From Halorubrum trapanicum (GTDB lineage Archaea; Halobacteriota; Halobacteria; Halobacteriales; Haloferacaceae), in NCBI RefSeq assembly GCF_017873555.1, contig NZ_JAGGKE010000008.1, positions 91,708-155,707 of the forward strand: a stretch of 64,000 nucleotides of DNA, written 5' to 3'. The stretch's first letter is position 1. Every line of letters starts with the position of its first letter. The position numbers were made by a program, and so were the translations under genes. Positions 8,963-17,910 of this stretch are shown one piece after another. The notes below the pieces were generated by a model. The model ran no database searches. It saw nothing but the letters and a program-made list of their open reading frames with translations, and was not told the DNA's origin.

Positions 8963-9297
8963 TGCGGTCGCCGGCGTGATCGTCTTCGAAGTCCCAGCTG
9001 CTTACTTATAAATAGTTGCTGCCGGATCGGCGACGAACACCGCCGAAGCCCCAGCCGCGAGGACTCGCGCGCCTCGTTGCGCGCTTCAGTCGCTCGCTGC
9101 GCTCGCTCCTTCCAGTGCTTACGTCGGCGTGCTTTGCCCTCGCGGCTGCCCCTTCGAGTCCCACCCCACACCGCACAGCCCCGCACCTCACGCCTCCCCA
9201 GCCTCGCCGCTCACGCCCTGCGGGCGTTCGCGGCGTCCCTCGCGCGTGCTGACTCGCGGCCGCCGGTGGCGGCCGCTCGCAGGCACGCGCCACCGCG
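8963..9297 (-). repeat. Structured intergenic repeat, copy A
   Basis: First of three related elements (others at 24881-25381 and 61371-61740). Read on the minus strand it has the same ordered blocks: GCGGTGGCGCGTGCC head, an 8-bp stem GCGCGTGC/GCACGCGC (9283-9290 with 9242-9249), GAGGCTGGGGAGGCGTGAGG, a GTGGGACTCGAAGGGGCAGC block, a stem AGCCGCGAGG/CCTCGCGGCT (9138-9147 with 9053-9062), and GGCTGGGGCTTCGGCGGTG. An AT-rich TATTTATAAG spacer and a second, degraded tail unit (to about 8963) follow. It has no coding gene; short open frames across it are not conserved between copies. No clear terminal inverted repeat was found for this copy. Confidence 0.75.
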
Positions 9298-9323
9298 ACA
9301 GAGAACAGGACTAATCTCGCGGC

Positions 9324-9908
9324 TCAGCGACCGGTGTCGTACTTGTACGTCGCCGAGTCCGGGTCGATCCCGAAGTCCTCGGCGGACTCCTCCGGCTCGT
9401 CGCCGCCGGTCGGCTCGGCGTCCTTGAACGCCTGCCGGAAGCGGCTCGGCATCTCGAACTCGTCGACTGCGAGTCGAAGGCCGACGACGCCCCCGCCGAG
9501 GAACTCCCGCTTCTCGGTGAGGCGGTCCGAGAGCGCGGGCGGGAGGTCGTCGGTGTCGACGCGCTCGAAGCCGAACTGCGTCAGGTACTCCGGCTGGTCG
9601 GTGAGCACGTACACCGTCTCGAACCCGTCCGCGGCCGCGGTGTCGACGAGGCGCTCGACGACGTGCGCCCCGACCCCGCGGTCGCGCCACTCGGGGAGGA
9701 CGCCGATCCCCGTGAGTTCGATCCGGTTCGCCTCGCCCTCGTCGCCGCGGTGGAGCCGGAGCCGGCCGAACCCGGCCCGGTCGCCGGACTCCTCGTCGAC
9801 CGCGATCACGTAGTCCCGCGACCGGAAGGCGACGTCGTCGAGCCCCAGCTGCTCGATCGCGTCCAACAACCACGCCTCGTCACGGTTTTTGGCGTCGCGG
9901 ACGTACAT
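9324..9908 (-). CDS. GNAT-family N-acetyltransferase
   Basis: Acetyl-CoA-dependent acyltransferase of 194 residues. The GNAT core occupies residues 1-135. The acetyl-CoA pyrophosphate loop appears as RDRGVGAHVVERLV, preceded by the usual beta-4 strand IELTGIGVLPEW. The FGFERV strand closes the fold. The C-terminal 50 residues are an acidic tail ending in YKYDTGR. The ATG at 9908 (MYVRDAKNRDE) begins directly with the first strand. It is divergent from the DNA ligase gene with 141 bases between. The substrate is unknown; ArgA-like, small-molecule and protein acetylation all remain possible. Confidence 0.78.
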   Translation of the reverse strand: MYVRDAKNRDEAWLLDAIEQLGLDDVAFRSRDYVIAVDEESGDRAGFGRLRLHRGDEGEANRIELTGIGVLPEWRDRGVGAHVVERLVDTAAADGFETVYVLTDQPEYLTQFGFERVDTDDLPPALSDRLTEKREFLGGGVVGLRLAVDEFEMPSRFRQAFKDAEPTGGDEPEESAEDFGIDPDSATYKYDTGR

Positions 9909-10049
9909 GGAGAGCCGTATGAGGGCGGGGGTAAAAAGCGGTTCCCCGGCGGAGCCCGCAGCTCCCCCCGCCCGCGAAACCGGCTCCGAACGCGGCGAAC
10001 TCCGTGCGCATCGGGCCGCTTTTGCCCGCCGGTCGCCGACCCGACGCGT

Positions 10050-12002
10050 ATGGACTTCGCCGCGCTGGCGGAACGGGCGGAAGGGGTGGCCGCGAACGAC
10101 GGCGACATCGAGACGACGCTCTCGGTCGCCGATCTGCTCGCGGACGCCGGGACCGCCGAAGGCACCGAGAACGGCGGTTCGGACGACGACCTCCCCGTCC
10201 TCGTCCGATTTCTTCTCGGACGCGTCTTCCCCGCCCACGACACCCGCACCCTCGATGTCGGACCCGCGCTCTGTCGCGAGGCGATCGCCCGCGCCGCCGG
10301 CCCGAACGTCTCCGCGGCCGACGTCGAGGACCGCCTCGCCGAGCGCGGCGAGATCGGCGCCGTCGCGGCCGCGTACGACTTCGGCGGACAGCGCGGACTC
10401 GCCGCGTTCGGAAGCGGCCGCGACGCCCTCACGGTCGCCGGGGTCGACGAGGAGCTGCGCGACCTCGCGGCCGAGAGCGGCGACGGGAGCGAGTCGCGAA
10501 AGCGCGACGCGCTGTTCGGGCTGTTCACCCGATGCTCGCCGAGCGAGGCGGCGTTCCTCGCTCGACTGGTCCTCGGCGAGATGCGGCTCGGCGTCGGCGA
10601 GGGGACGGTCCGTGACGCGGTCGGGGAGGCGTTCCTCGTGTCGGAATCGAGTCCCGGATCCGGCGACGCGGACGAGGATGCGGACGGCGACGCTCCCGAA
10701 CTCCGCGCGTCCGAGGAGGCGGTCGCCGCCGTCGAACGCGCCCTTCAGGTGACCAACGACTACGGTCGAGTCGCGGTCCGCGCCCGCGACGAGGGGATCG
10801 ACGGACTCCGCGAGGAGTCGCTGCGCGTCGGCCGACCGGTCCAGGCGATGCTCGCGCAGACGGGCACCGCGACCGACGCGGTCGACGCGTTCGGCGAGGT
10901 CGCCGTCGAGACGAAGTTCGACGGCGCACGCGTACAGGTTCACTACGCTCCGGCCGGGGACGCGGCAGATGCTAGCTCGCCGGCCGGGGATGCGGCCGCC
11001 GGGGACGCGGCGGACGGGAACGCGGTAGACGACGGCGCGGCGGACGGAGAGGTGGCGCTCGGCCCGCGGCTCTACTCGCGGAACATGGACGACGTGACCG
11101 AGGCGCTCCCGGAGATCGTCGAGTACGTCGCCGAACGCGTCGACGTTCCGGCCATCCTCGACGGCGAGGTCGTCGCGGTCGACGACGACGGCGACCCGCT
11201 CCCGTTCCAGGAGGTGCTTCGGCGGTTCCGGCGGAAACACGACGTCGACCGCATGCGCGAGACCGTCTCGCTGCGGCTCCACGCCTTCGACTGCCTCCAC
11301 GCCGACGGCGACGACCTGCTCGACGAACCGCTCCGCGCCCGCCACGAGCGGCTTCAGGAAGTGCTCCCGGACGCGGCCGCCGAACTCGCGCTCGCGGACG
11401 ACCCGGAGGCGATCGCGGCCGAGGAGCGGGCCGCCCTCGATGCCGGCCACGAGGGCGTCATGCTGAAGAACCCCGAGGCGGCGTACACGCCCGGCAATCG
11501 TGGACGCGACTGGCTGAAACGCAAGCCGGACGTGGAGACGCTCGACGCGGTCGTCGTCGGCGCCGAGTGGGGCGAGGGGCGCCGCGCGGAGCTGTTCGGC
11601 ACGTTCCTGCTCGCCGTCCGCGACGAGAGCGGGGACCGGTCGTCGGAGGGCGACGGCGGCGCGAGCGAGGCCGCCGACCGCCGCGCGTCCGACCGCGAGG
11701 CCGCCGACCTCGCGCCCGCGGGGTACGCCACGGTCGGCAAGGTCGCCACGGGGATCACGGACGAGGCGCTCGCGGACCTCACGGAGCGGCTGGAGCCGCA
11801 CGTCGTCGACGAGACCGGGACGACGGTCGCGTTCGATCCCGAACTGGTGGTCGAGGTCGGCTACGAGGAGATACAGGCCTCGCCGACGTACTCGGCCGAC
11901 TACGCCCTCCGGTTCCCGCGGTTCGTCGGCGTCCGCGAGGACAAGGGCGTCGGCGACGCCGACTCGCTCGCTCGCGTCCGTCGGCTCGCCGGCGACGACT
12001 GA
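10050..12002 (+). CDS. lig: ATP-dependent DNA ligase
   Basis: Seals nicks in DNA during replication and repair through an adenylated lysine. The 650-residue protein has an N-terminal DNA-binding domain (about 1-245), the adenylation domain with motif I KFDGAR (Lys289), and a C-terminal OB-fold ending in the conserved EEIQASPTYSADYALRFPRF segment. GEVVAVDDDG, EGVMLKNP and WLKRKPD are the later nucleotidyltransferase motifs. Two low-complexity insertions are unusual. One, of about 34 residues (300-333), sits ten residues after the catalytic lysine and is built from GDAA-like repeats; the other is an acidic Ser/Asp/Glu run near residues 525-555. The reading frame is intact through both. Confidence 0.93.
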   Translation: MDFAALAERAEGVAANDGDIETTLSVADLLADAGTAEGTENGGSDDDLPVLVRFLLGRVFPAHDTRTLDVGPALCREAIARAAGPNVSAADVEDRLAERGEIGAVAAAYDFGGQRGLAAFGSGRDALTVAGVDEELRDLAAESGDGSESRKRDALFGLFTRCSPSEAAFLARLVLGEMRLGVGEGTVRDAVGEAFLVSESSPGSGDADEDADGDAPELRASEEAVAAVERALQVTNDYGRVAVRARDEGIDGLREESLRVGRPVQAMLAQTGTATDAVDAFGEVAVETKFDGARVQVHYAPAGDAADASSPAGDAAAGDAADGNAVDDGAADGEVALGPRLYSRNMDDVTEALPEIVEYVAERVDVPAILDGEVVAVDDDGDPLPFQEVLRRFRRKHDVDRMRETVSLRLHAFDCLHADGDDLLDEPLRARHERLQEVLPDAAAELALADDPEAIAAEERAALDAGHEGVMLKNPEAAYTPGNRGRDWLKRKPDVETLDAVVVGAEWGEGRRAELFGTFLLAVRDESGDRSSEGDGGASEAADRRASDREAADLAPAGYATVGKVATGITDEALADLTERLEPHVVDETGTTVAFDPELVVEVGYEEIQASPTYSADYALRFPRFVGVREDKGVGDADSLARVRRLAGDD

Positions 12003-12127
12003 GCCCGGAACCTCGACGGAATCGGGGATACGCGTGACAGAGCGACGAACTGCGGCCGCGACGCCGATCGCGACACCGGCCGCGACCGATAGCCACCCTC
12101 AAGACGACCGCGGCCGGAGGCGGTGAC

Positions 12128-12862
12128 ATGACGGTCCGTTACGAGGAGCTCGCGGTGGAGTGGCTCGGCTACGCGACGGCGCGGCTGGAGACGGACGAGG
12201 GATCGGTCGTCTACACCGACCCCGGGCGGTACGGCGTCCTCGACGACTACTGGGCGCGCGACGGCGACCTCGTCGCCGTCACCCACGACCACCACTACGA
12301 CACCGACGGGATCCGGTCGGTCGCGAGCGAGGACGCGACGCTCGCGATCTACGACGCGGTCGACCCCGCCGGTATCGACCGCGACGTGGAGTCGATCGAC
12401 GCGCTCGCGGCCGACTACGACGTGGTCCGCGTCGGCGAGGAGGACCGCGTCGACGTCGAGACGCCCGCCGGCGAGGTCCGGGTGTGGTCCGTCCCCGCCC
12501 GCAACGACCCCGAGGGACCGAACGCCGGTCCCGACGGCTCGGTCGCGCATCCGCCGGGCTTCGGCTGCGGCTTCCTGCTGTCGCTCGGCGGGCGCACCGT
12601 CTTCTGGCCGGGCGATTCGGACGCGCTCGACGGGTTCGCCGAGCTGGACGTCTCCGTCTTCCTCGCGAACATCGGCGGGGGCGGCATCGTCGCCGACCGG
12701 CGCGAGTCGGCCGACCTGGCCGAGGCGATGGACCCCGACCTCGTCGTCCCGATCCACTACGACACCTTCGAACAGCTGGAAGCCGACGGCGAGGCGTTCG
12801 CCGGCGACGTCGCGAGCCGGTCGATCCCCGTCGCGCTCGACGCGCGCTCCGCGAACCAGTAG
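12128..12862 (+). CDS. Metallo-beta-lactamase-fold hydrolase
   Basis: 244-residue member of the metallo-beta-lactamase superfamily, in the UlaG-like branch. The metal motif appears as VTHDHHYD, with the later histidine in VVPIHYDTF and an Asp-rich WPGDSD strand. The start at 12128 places the first beta-strand (VEWLGYATARL) near the N-terminus, as is normal for the family. Substrate is not predictable; relatives include lactonases, RNases and phosphodiesterases. It is followed 70 bases later by the carboxylate-amine ligase on the same strand, but a promoter lies between them. Confidence 0.8.
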   Translation: MTVRYEELAVEWLGYATARLETDEGSVVYTDPGRYGVLDDYWARDGDLVAVTHDHHYDTDGIRSVASEDATLAIYDAVDPAGIDRDVESIDALAADYDVVRVGEEDRVDVETPAGEVRVWSVPARNDPEGPNAGPDGSVAHPPGFGCGFLLSLGGRTVFWPGDSDALDGFAELDVSVFLANIGGGGIVADRRESADLAEAMDPDLVVPIHYDTFEQLEADGEAFAGDVASRSIPVALDARSANQ

Positions 12863-12931
12863 TCGATTCAGACACGGAGGGAGTCTCGCGGTCGGTGGCC
12901 TTTTTACTTCGCCGAGTCCTTCCCCGGTCGC

Positions 12932-14512
12932 ATGACCACCGAGTCCGCGCTCGCCGACGGGGTCCGGGAGGCGCTTTCGGTCGACGCCGAGGCGTTCGCC
13001 GAGCGCGCGGCCGAGGAGGCCGAGATCGTCAAACAGGAGCTTCGCGACGGCTCCTTCGACAATCACCAGTCGATCGTCGGCTTCGAGTACGAGTTCTACG
13101 CGGTCGGCGACGGCCGATGGAGCGAGGAGTCGCGGGCGGGCGAGTACGCGCTGATGCGCGTGCCGCGCCGCATGCTGGAGCTGATGGGCTTCGAGAAGGA
13201 GCTGGGACTCCACAACGCCGAGATGTCGACGAGTCCGCAGCCGCTCTCCGACCACGGCCTCCGCGCGCAGCTCGCCGAGGTCCGCGCGCGGCTGGAGGCC
13301 GCGGAGAACACCGCCGGCGTCGAGGGGATGCGGCTCGTCTCCGACGGGCTCTGGACCATCCCGCCGGCGGGCGAGACCGCAGACGAGTACCTCACCGACA
13401 GCGTCGCGGTCGACGGCGTCGTCGTCGCGGTCAACATGAGCGACGCGGTCCGGTACCACGCGATGGCCAACACGCGCCGAGAGGCCCCGACCGATTCCGA
13501 GGGTGAAGACCCCGTCGTCGTCCTCGACGCGCCGGGCGTGTCGCTGTCGGCGGAGACGGTGATGCCGGAGAGCCTCATCACCTCGATCCAGCCGCACTAC
13601 CAGGTGGCACACGCCGAGACGCTGCCGCGGCACTTCCGGTACGCGCTCCGGATCGCCGGGCCGCTGCTGGCGCTCGGGGCGAACTCCCCCTTCTTCCCGC
13701 CGGAGCTGTACGACGACGACTGGGACGGCGGGCGCGTCCTCGACGAGGGCGCGACCGCGAACCGGATCCACGTGTTCGAGTCCGTCCTCAACGCTCGGAC
13801 CGACGCGGACAAGGTGCGGTTCCCGAAGGACTTCCGTGACGTCGAGACCGCGGTCGACCGCATCGCGGCCGACGAGACGCTGATCCCGATGCCGGACCCG
13901 GGCGGCAGCGACCGGTTCGACGACGCGTTCGCGACGTTCCGGACGAAACACGGCAGCTACTGGCGGTGGGTCCGCCCCGTCTTCGAGGGGTCGAGCCGCT
14001 CGGCCGCGAACGCCCGGATCGAGTTCCGGCCGATCCCCGGCCAGCCCACCGTCCGCGACTCAATCGCGTTTCAGGGAGCGTTCGCGGGGCTGATGCAGGC
14101 GCTCGCGCAGCGCGAACACCCCGTCATCGGGCTCGACTGGGAGACCGCCCGCGACAACTTCTACGCCGCGGTCGCTGACGGACTCGACGCCGACATGGAG
14201 TGGATCGACCTCGACGGGGGGAGCACGACCGACACCGACGAGCTGTACGCGGACCTCCTCGACCACGCGGAAGCTGGACTCCGCACCGCCGGCTGCGCCG
14301 ACGACGAGGCCGCCGAGTGGATCGCGCCGCTCCGCTGGCGCGTCGCGAACCGCACGACGCCGGCGAGCTGGAAGCGGGACCGCGTCCGTGCCCGCCTCGA
14401 CGACGGCGACGACTTCGCGACCGCCGTCACCGACACCCAGCGCGAGTACATCCGCCAGCAGGCGGAGACGCTCATCGACGGCGGCTTCTCGGCGTGGGTC
14501 GACCGCTCCTGA
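12932..14512 (+). CDS. Carboxylate-amine ligase, glutamate-cysteine ligase (GCS2) superfamily
   Basis: 526-residue protein resembling the GCS2/YbdK superfamily of ATP-dependent carboxylate-amine ligases. Supporting segments are GFEYEFYAV near residue 50 (the acidic substrate/Mg motif), LGLHNAEMSTSP, LALGANSPFF and ARIEFRPIPGQPT, all in the family's order. Haloarchaea make gamma-glutamylcysteine with a related GshA, but this protein is longer than that enzyme, so a different amino-acid ligation is equally possible. The ATG at 12932 lies about 27 bases below CCTTTTTACTTC, a good leaderless promoter. Probably monocistronic, followed 67 bases later by cytidine deaminase. Confidence 0.7.
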   Translation: MTTESALADGVREALSVDAEAFAERAAEEAEIVKQELRDGSFDNHQSIVGFEYEFYAVGDGRWSEESRAGEYALMRVPRRMLELMGFEKELGLHNAEMSTSPQPLSDHGLRAQLAEVRARLEAAENTAGVEGMRLVSDGLWTIPPAGETADEYLTDSVAVDGVVVAVNMSDAVRYHAMANTRREAPTDSEGEDPVVVLDAPGVSLSAETVMPESLITSIQPHYQVAHAETLPRHFRYALRIAGPLLALGANSPFFPPELYDDDWDGGRVLDEGATANRIHVFESVLNARTDADKVRFPKDFRDVETAVDRIAADETLIPMPDPGGSDRFDDAFATFRTKHGSYWRWVRPVFEGSSRSAANARIEFRPIPGQPTVRDSIAFQGAFAGLMQALAQREHPVIGLDWETARDNFYAAVADGLDADMEWIDLDGGSTTDTDELYADLLDHAEAGLRTAGCADDEAAEWIAPLRWRVANRTTPASWKRDRVRARLDDGDDFATAVTDTQREYIRQQAETLIDGGFSAWVDRS

Positions 14513-14579
14513 CCGGCCGACAGGCCCCCTCGCGACCGCGACACAGTACAGTTATCGGCCCGCCGCGTCACCCGCTCGT

Positions 14580-15020
14580 ATGGACGAGCTGATCGCCGCG
14601 GCGCGCGACGCCCTCGACGCCGCCCACGTCCCGTACTCCGAGTACCGCGTCGGCGCCGCGCTCCGGACCGCCGACGGCACGGTCTACACGGGCTGTAACA
14701 TCGAGAACGCGAACTACTCCAACAGCCTCCATGCCGAGGAGGTTGCGCTCGCGGAGGCGGTGAAGAACGGTCACCGCGAGTTCGACCGGATCGCGGTCTC
14801 CTCCGGCGTCCGAGACGGGGTCACCCCCTGCGGGATGTGCCGGCAGTCGCTCGCGGAGTTCGCGGCCGACGACCTCGTCGTCGCCTGCGACGAGGGCGGC
14901 GACGCGGTCACGGAGTACACGCTCGGCGAACTGCTCCCGAACACGATCAGCGAGGGAACGCTCGACGACGCGGAAGCGACCGCCGCCGACGCCGCGGACG
15001 CCGAAAAGAGAGGGAACTGA
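14580..15020 (+). CDS. cdd: Cytidine deaminase
   Basis: Zinc enzyme that deaminates cytidine and deoxycytidine to uridine and deoxyuridine in pyrimidine salvage. 146 residues, the size of the homotetrameric class. The catalytic LHAEEVAL (zinc ligand and general-acid Glu, in the form Cys/His-Ala-Glu) and PCGMCRQ motif with two zinc cysteines are present, as is the NIENANYS substrate loop. The last 20 residues are an Ala/Asp/Glu tail ending in EKRGN. Uridine phosphorylase at 19479 would act on its product, making the two a likely salvage pathway, although they are not in one operon. Confidence 0.92.
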   Translation: MDELIAAARDALDAAHVPYSEYRVGAALRTADGTVYTGCNIENANYSNSLHAEEVALAEAVKNGHREFDRIAVSSGVRDGVTPCGMCRQSLAEFAADDLVVACDEGGDAVTEYTLGELLPNTISEGTLDDAEATAADAADAEKRGN

Positions 15021-15037
15021 CGCGACCGACGGTCCCG

Positions 15038-16180
15038 TTACTCCGAGGCGGACACCGGGTCGGGGTCCGCTGGCTCCTCGCCGCTTCCGTCGCCGGCTTC
15101 GCTACCCTCCTTGCTCTCGGCGTCCCACTCGCCGACGCGCTCGGCGACCCGCTTCCGGTTCACCTCGCCGACGCGGTCCGCGACGGAGTCGACCATCTCG
15201 AAGAGGTTTTCCTTGACCGGACTGTCCGGGTCGCGCACCGAGGGACCGTCGGACCCCGCCGAGTCGAAGTCGGGGTGGACGGGGAGCCGCGAGAGGACGG
15301 GGACGCCGTAGTCGTCGCGGATCTCGTCGCCGCCGCCCTCGCCGAAGACGGCGTGGGTGTCGCCGCACTCGGGGCACTGGAACGCGCTCATGTTCTCGAC
15401 GACCCCGAGGACCGGCGCGTCGTGCTCGTCGAACAGGCGCAGTCCCTTGCGCGCGTCGGCGACCGCCATCTCCTGGGGCGTCGTGACGATGACGACGCCC
15501 GCGACGGGCAGCGACTGGAGCAGGTTCAGCGACGCGTCGCCGGTGCCCGGCGGGAGGTCGACGACGAGGTAGTCGAGCTGTCCCCACTCCACCTCGTTGA
15601 CGAACTTCATCATCACGTTGTTCACCATCGGCCCGCGCAGCACCGCCGGCTGGTCGCCGTCGGGCATCAGGTGGTCGGTGCTCATCACGCGGACGCCGTC
15701 GGAGGCCGGCGGGACGATCTCCTCGTTCGGCGTGACGCCCGGCTCGTTCTCGGTTGGCAGCAGCCGCGGGACGTTCGGCCCGTGGACGTCGGCGTCGAGG
15801 ATGCCGACTCTGGCACCGCGCTCGCGGAGTCCGGCGGCGAGGTTCGCGGCCACGGTCGTCTTGCCGACGCCGCCCTTTCCGGAGGCGACGGCGATCACGT
15901 TTCGGACGCCGGGAAGGGCGTCGGTCTCGTGGCCGTGCTCCTCACGGAACTCGGCGCGGAGCTCCGGTTCGAGACCGGCCGCCTCGATCACCTCGCGGAC
16001 CGCGTCGCCGATCTCCATCTCCGCCGGCGCGTGCGGGGCGTTGAACGCGAGCGACACCTCGGCGGTGCCGTCGCTGATCGTTACGTCGTCGACGAGACCC
16101 ATCGCGACGATGTCGTCGTCGTTTTGCGGGTCCTCGACGGCGGCGAGTCGGTCGGTCAGTTCGGCTTCGGTGAGTGTCAT
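15038..16180 (-). CDS. mrp: Mrp/NBP35-family Fe-S cluster carrier ATPase
   Basis: P-loop ATPase of 380 residues of the Mrp/ApbC/NBP35 family, which loads iron-sulphur clusters into target proteins. An N-terminal MIP18/DUF59 domain (about residues 1-85) is followed by the deviant Walker A AVASGKGGVGKTTVAANL, and VVDLPPGTGD is the Walker B region. The two-cysteine CPECG motif near residue 280 would bridge a cluster at the dimer interface. The C-terminus is a disordered acidic tail. It sits downstream of, and on the same strand as, the operon for a four-cluster ferredoxin protein (87 bases after its last gene), a suggestive placement for a maturation factor. Confidence 0.9.
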   Translation of the reverse strand: MTLTEAELTDRLAAVEDPQNDDDIVAMGLVDDVTISDGTAEVSLAFNAPHAPAEMEIGDAVREVIEAAGLEPELRAEFREEHGHETDALPGVRNVIAVASGKGGVGKTTVAANLAAGLRERGARVGILDADVHGPNVPRLLPTENEPGVTPNEEIVPPASDGVRVMSTDHLMPDGDQPAVLRGPMVNNVMMKFVNEVEWGQLDYLVVDLPPGTGDASLNLLQSLPVAGVVIVTTPQEMAVADARKGLRLFDEHDAPVLGVVENMSAFQCPECGDTHAVFGEGGGDEIRDDYGVPVLSRLPVHPDFDSAGSDGPSVRDPDSPVKENLFEMVDSVADRVGEVNRKRVAERVGEWDAESKEGSEAGDGSGEEPADPDPVSASE

Positions 16181-16267
16181 TGGTCTGGGTCGGGCGGCGT
16201 AGTCGATTCGGGTTCGATTCGGGCGGCGGGTCGTTTTGCGAGCTGTACGAGCGCCACCGGGACCGCG

Positions 16268-16591
16268 TCAGAAGAACACGGTCCCGATGATGATCGTCGC
16301 CACGAACAGGCTCCCCCACAGGACGGTGGTGAGTCCGGCGAGGTACCCGACGCCGAGCAGCCCGGCGAACCGGTCGCTCGGGTCGCCGATGAACCACGCC
16401 GCGACCATCGCGTACACCGGCGCGAGGACGATCCCGAAGATCAGGTACGTCCCCGGGCCGACGAACGGGAGCGTGTACTCCGCGGACAGCGGGACCGCTC
16501 CGGGCACCGCGGCGGTCGGCGCCGGCGCGAGGCCCGCGACTGAGGCTGCGACCGCTGCGAGGAGCCCTGTGAGGGGGACGAGCGCGGTCAT
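16268..16591 (-). CDS. Small membrane protein of the Fe-S/NrfD operon
   Basis: A 107-residue protein with three hydrophobic segments: a signal-like helix at about 5-25, one at 45-70 and one at 82-107. The last runs to the C-terminus (TTVLWGSLFVATIIIGTVFF). The ATG overlaps the stop of the NrfD-like gene as ATGA, so the two are translationally coupled. I do not recognise the family. Position and coupling suggest an accessory or third membrane subunit of the same complex. No haem or metal ligands are visible. Confidence 0.72.
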   Translation of the reverse strand: MTALVPLTGLLAAVAASVAGLAPAPTAAVPGAVPLSAEYTLPFVGPGTYLIFGIVLAPVYAMVAAWFIGDPSDRFAGLLGVGYLAGLTTVLWGSLFVATIIIGTVFF

Positions 16592-17910
16592 GCGTCCACC
16601 TCCTCGTGCTCTTCGATCGCGTGGAGCTCGACGACCGGGATCACCTTCGAGACGACGAGGAAGAACAGCACGACGATTCCGACCGTTCCCAGCACCGCCG
16701 AGATCTCGACCGGCGAGGGGACGTACTGCCCGGGCACCCCGTCGTACAGGGCGAAGTGCGCGTGCTGGAGTCCCTCGACGACGAACAGCACCTTCTCGGT
16801 GAGCGTCCCGATCAGGACGCCGACTGAGATCCCGACCAGCGCGCGGATATCGAACAGGTCGGGCCGCAGCGCCGTCGCGAACGCGTACAGCATCGCGAGG
16901 ACGACGAGGCCGATCGCGACCCAGTACAGCGGGGTCGAGATCTTCACCTCGGTCGCGTGCTGGAGCGTGGTCGGCGCCGCGAAGATCCCCGTGATCACCT
17001 GCTGGAGCTGGAGCCACAGGAAGATGAGGCTGAAGAAGCCGAGCCACTTGGCCAGCCCTTGGAAGACGGCGCGGGGGATGAGCTCCTCCCAGCCGTACGC
17101 GTGGCGGAACGCGGCCGCGATGATGATGATCCCGCTCACCGCGGAGGTCAGCGCGATGGAGAGGAACGACGGTCCCTGAACGCCGCCGTGCCAGCCCGCC
17201 ATCGACGGCAGCAGCGAGAACAGCCACGGGATCACCCCCCCGTGAAGCAACAGCGGCGCCATGATGATGATCGCGAACGCGATCCACCAGACCATGCGCT
17301 CGACAACCTCGTCTTCCGTCTCGGTGTACCCCACGGTCAGCGCCGCGTACAGGGGTTCGAGCCGGTTCGGAAGCCGGTCGCGGAGCCGGTTCACGTCGTA
17401 GCGGATCGTCAAGGCGAGGTACGTCGCCGTCAACACGAAGTAGGCCGTGATGACGGTCACGTCCCACATCAGCGGCGACCACTGGACGCGGGTGGGCCAC
17501 GCCGGCAGCACGCTCGTCACCAGCCGGTCGGGTCGCCCGACGTGGATGAGGATGAAGATGCCCGCGCAGGTCAGCGCGGCGATGGTAAGCAGCTCCGCCA
17601 GGCGCGCGACGGGCTGGTAGGTGTCCATCCCGAGCAGGCGCACCGCCGCCGACAGGATGATCCCGCCGTGGGCGATTCCTACCCACCAGATGAACGCGCC
17701 GATGTACAGCCCCCACGGCACCCCGCCGCCGGAGCCCCAGTCGGCGAGGTTGGTGACTATCAGGCCGTTCCGGAGCTGCTGGCTGTAGAAGAACAGCCAG
17801 ACGCCGATCAGCCCGAGCGCGACCGCGAGCGCGGCGACGTACCGGTTCGAGAACGTCTTGATCGGGCGGACCAGCGTGTCGCGGTCGACGCCGGTCACGT
17901 CGACGCTCAC
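16588..17910 (-). CDS. NrfD/PsrC-like polytopic membrane subunit
   Basis: 440-residue integral membrane protein with eight to ten hydrophobic helices, matching the NrfD/PsrC/DmsC-like quinone-interacting subunits of respiratory complexes. Examples are LALGLIGVWLFFYSQQL and GLYIGAFIWWVGIAHGGIILS near the N-terminus; the latter matches the family's conserved first-half helix. It begins with GTG, overlapping the preceding stop as GTGA, and ends overlapping the next ATG as ATGA, giving three translationally coupled genes. It should take electrons from, or pass them to, menaquinone through the Fe-S partner at 17907-19172. No cytochrome or molybdopterin gene is linked here. Confidence 0.85.
   Translation of the reverse strand: MSVDVTGVDRDTLVRPIKTFSNRYVAALAVALGLIGVWLFFYSQQLRNGLIVTNLADWGSGGGVPWGLYIGAFIWWVGIAHGGIILSAAVRLLGMDTYQPVARLAELLTIAALTCAGIFILIHVGRPDRLVTSVLPAWPTRVQWSPLMWDVTVITAYFVLTATYLALTIRYDVNRLRDRLPNRLEPLYAALTVGYTETEDEVVERMVWWIAFAIIIMAPLLLHGGVIPWLFSLLPSMAGWHGGVQGPSFLSIALTSAVSGIIIIAAAFRHAYGWEELIPRAVFQGLAKWLGFFSLIFLWLQLQQVITGIFAAPTTLQHATEVKISTPLYWVAIGLVVLAMLYAFATALRPDLFDIRALVGISVGVLIGTLTEKVLFVVEGLQHAHFALYDGVPGQYVPSPVEISAVLGTVGIVVLFFLVVSKVIPVVELHAIEEHEEVDA

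Noticed and set aside
8945..9427. Short open frames across repeat copy A and similar ones across copies B and C.
   Set aside because: The frames are not conserved between copies, while the non-coding blocks and stems are. Composition is arginine-rich, as expected for translated structured DNA.
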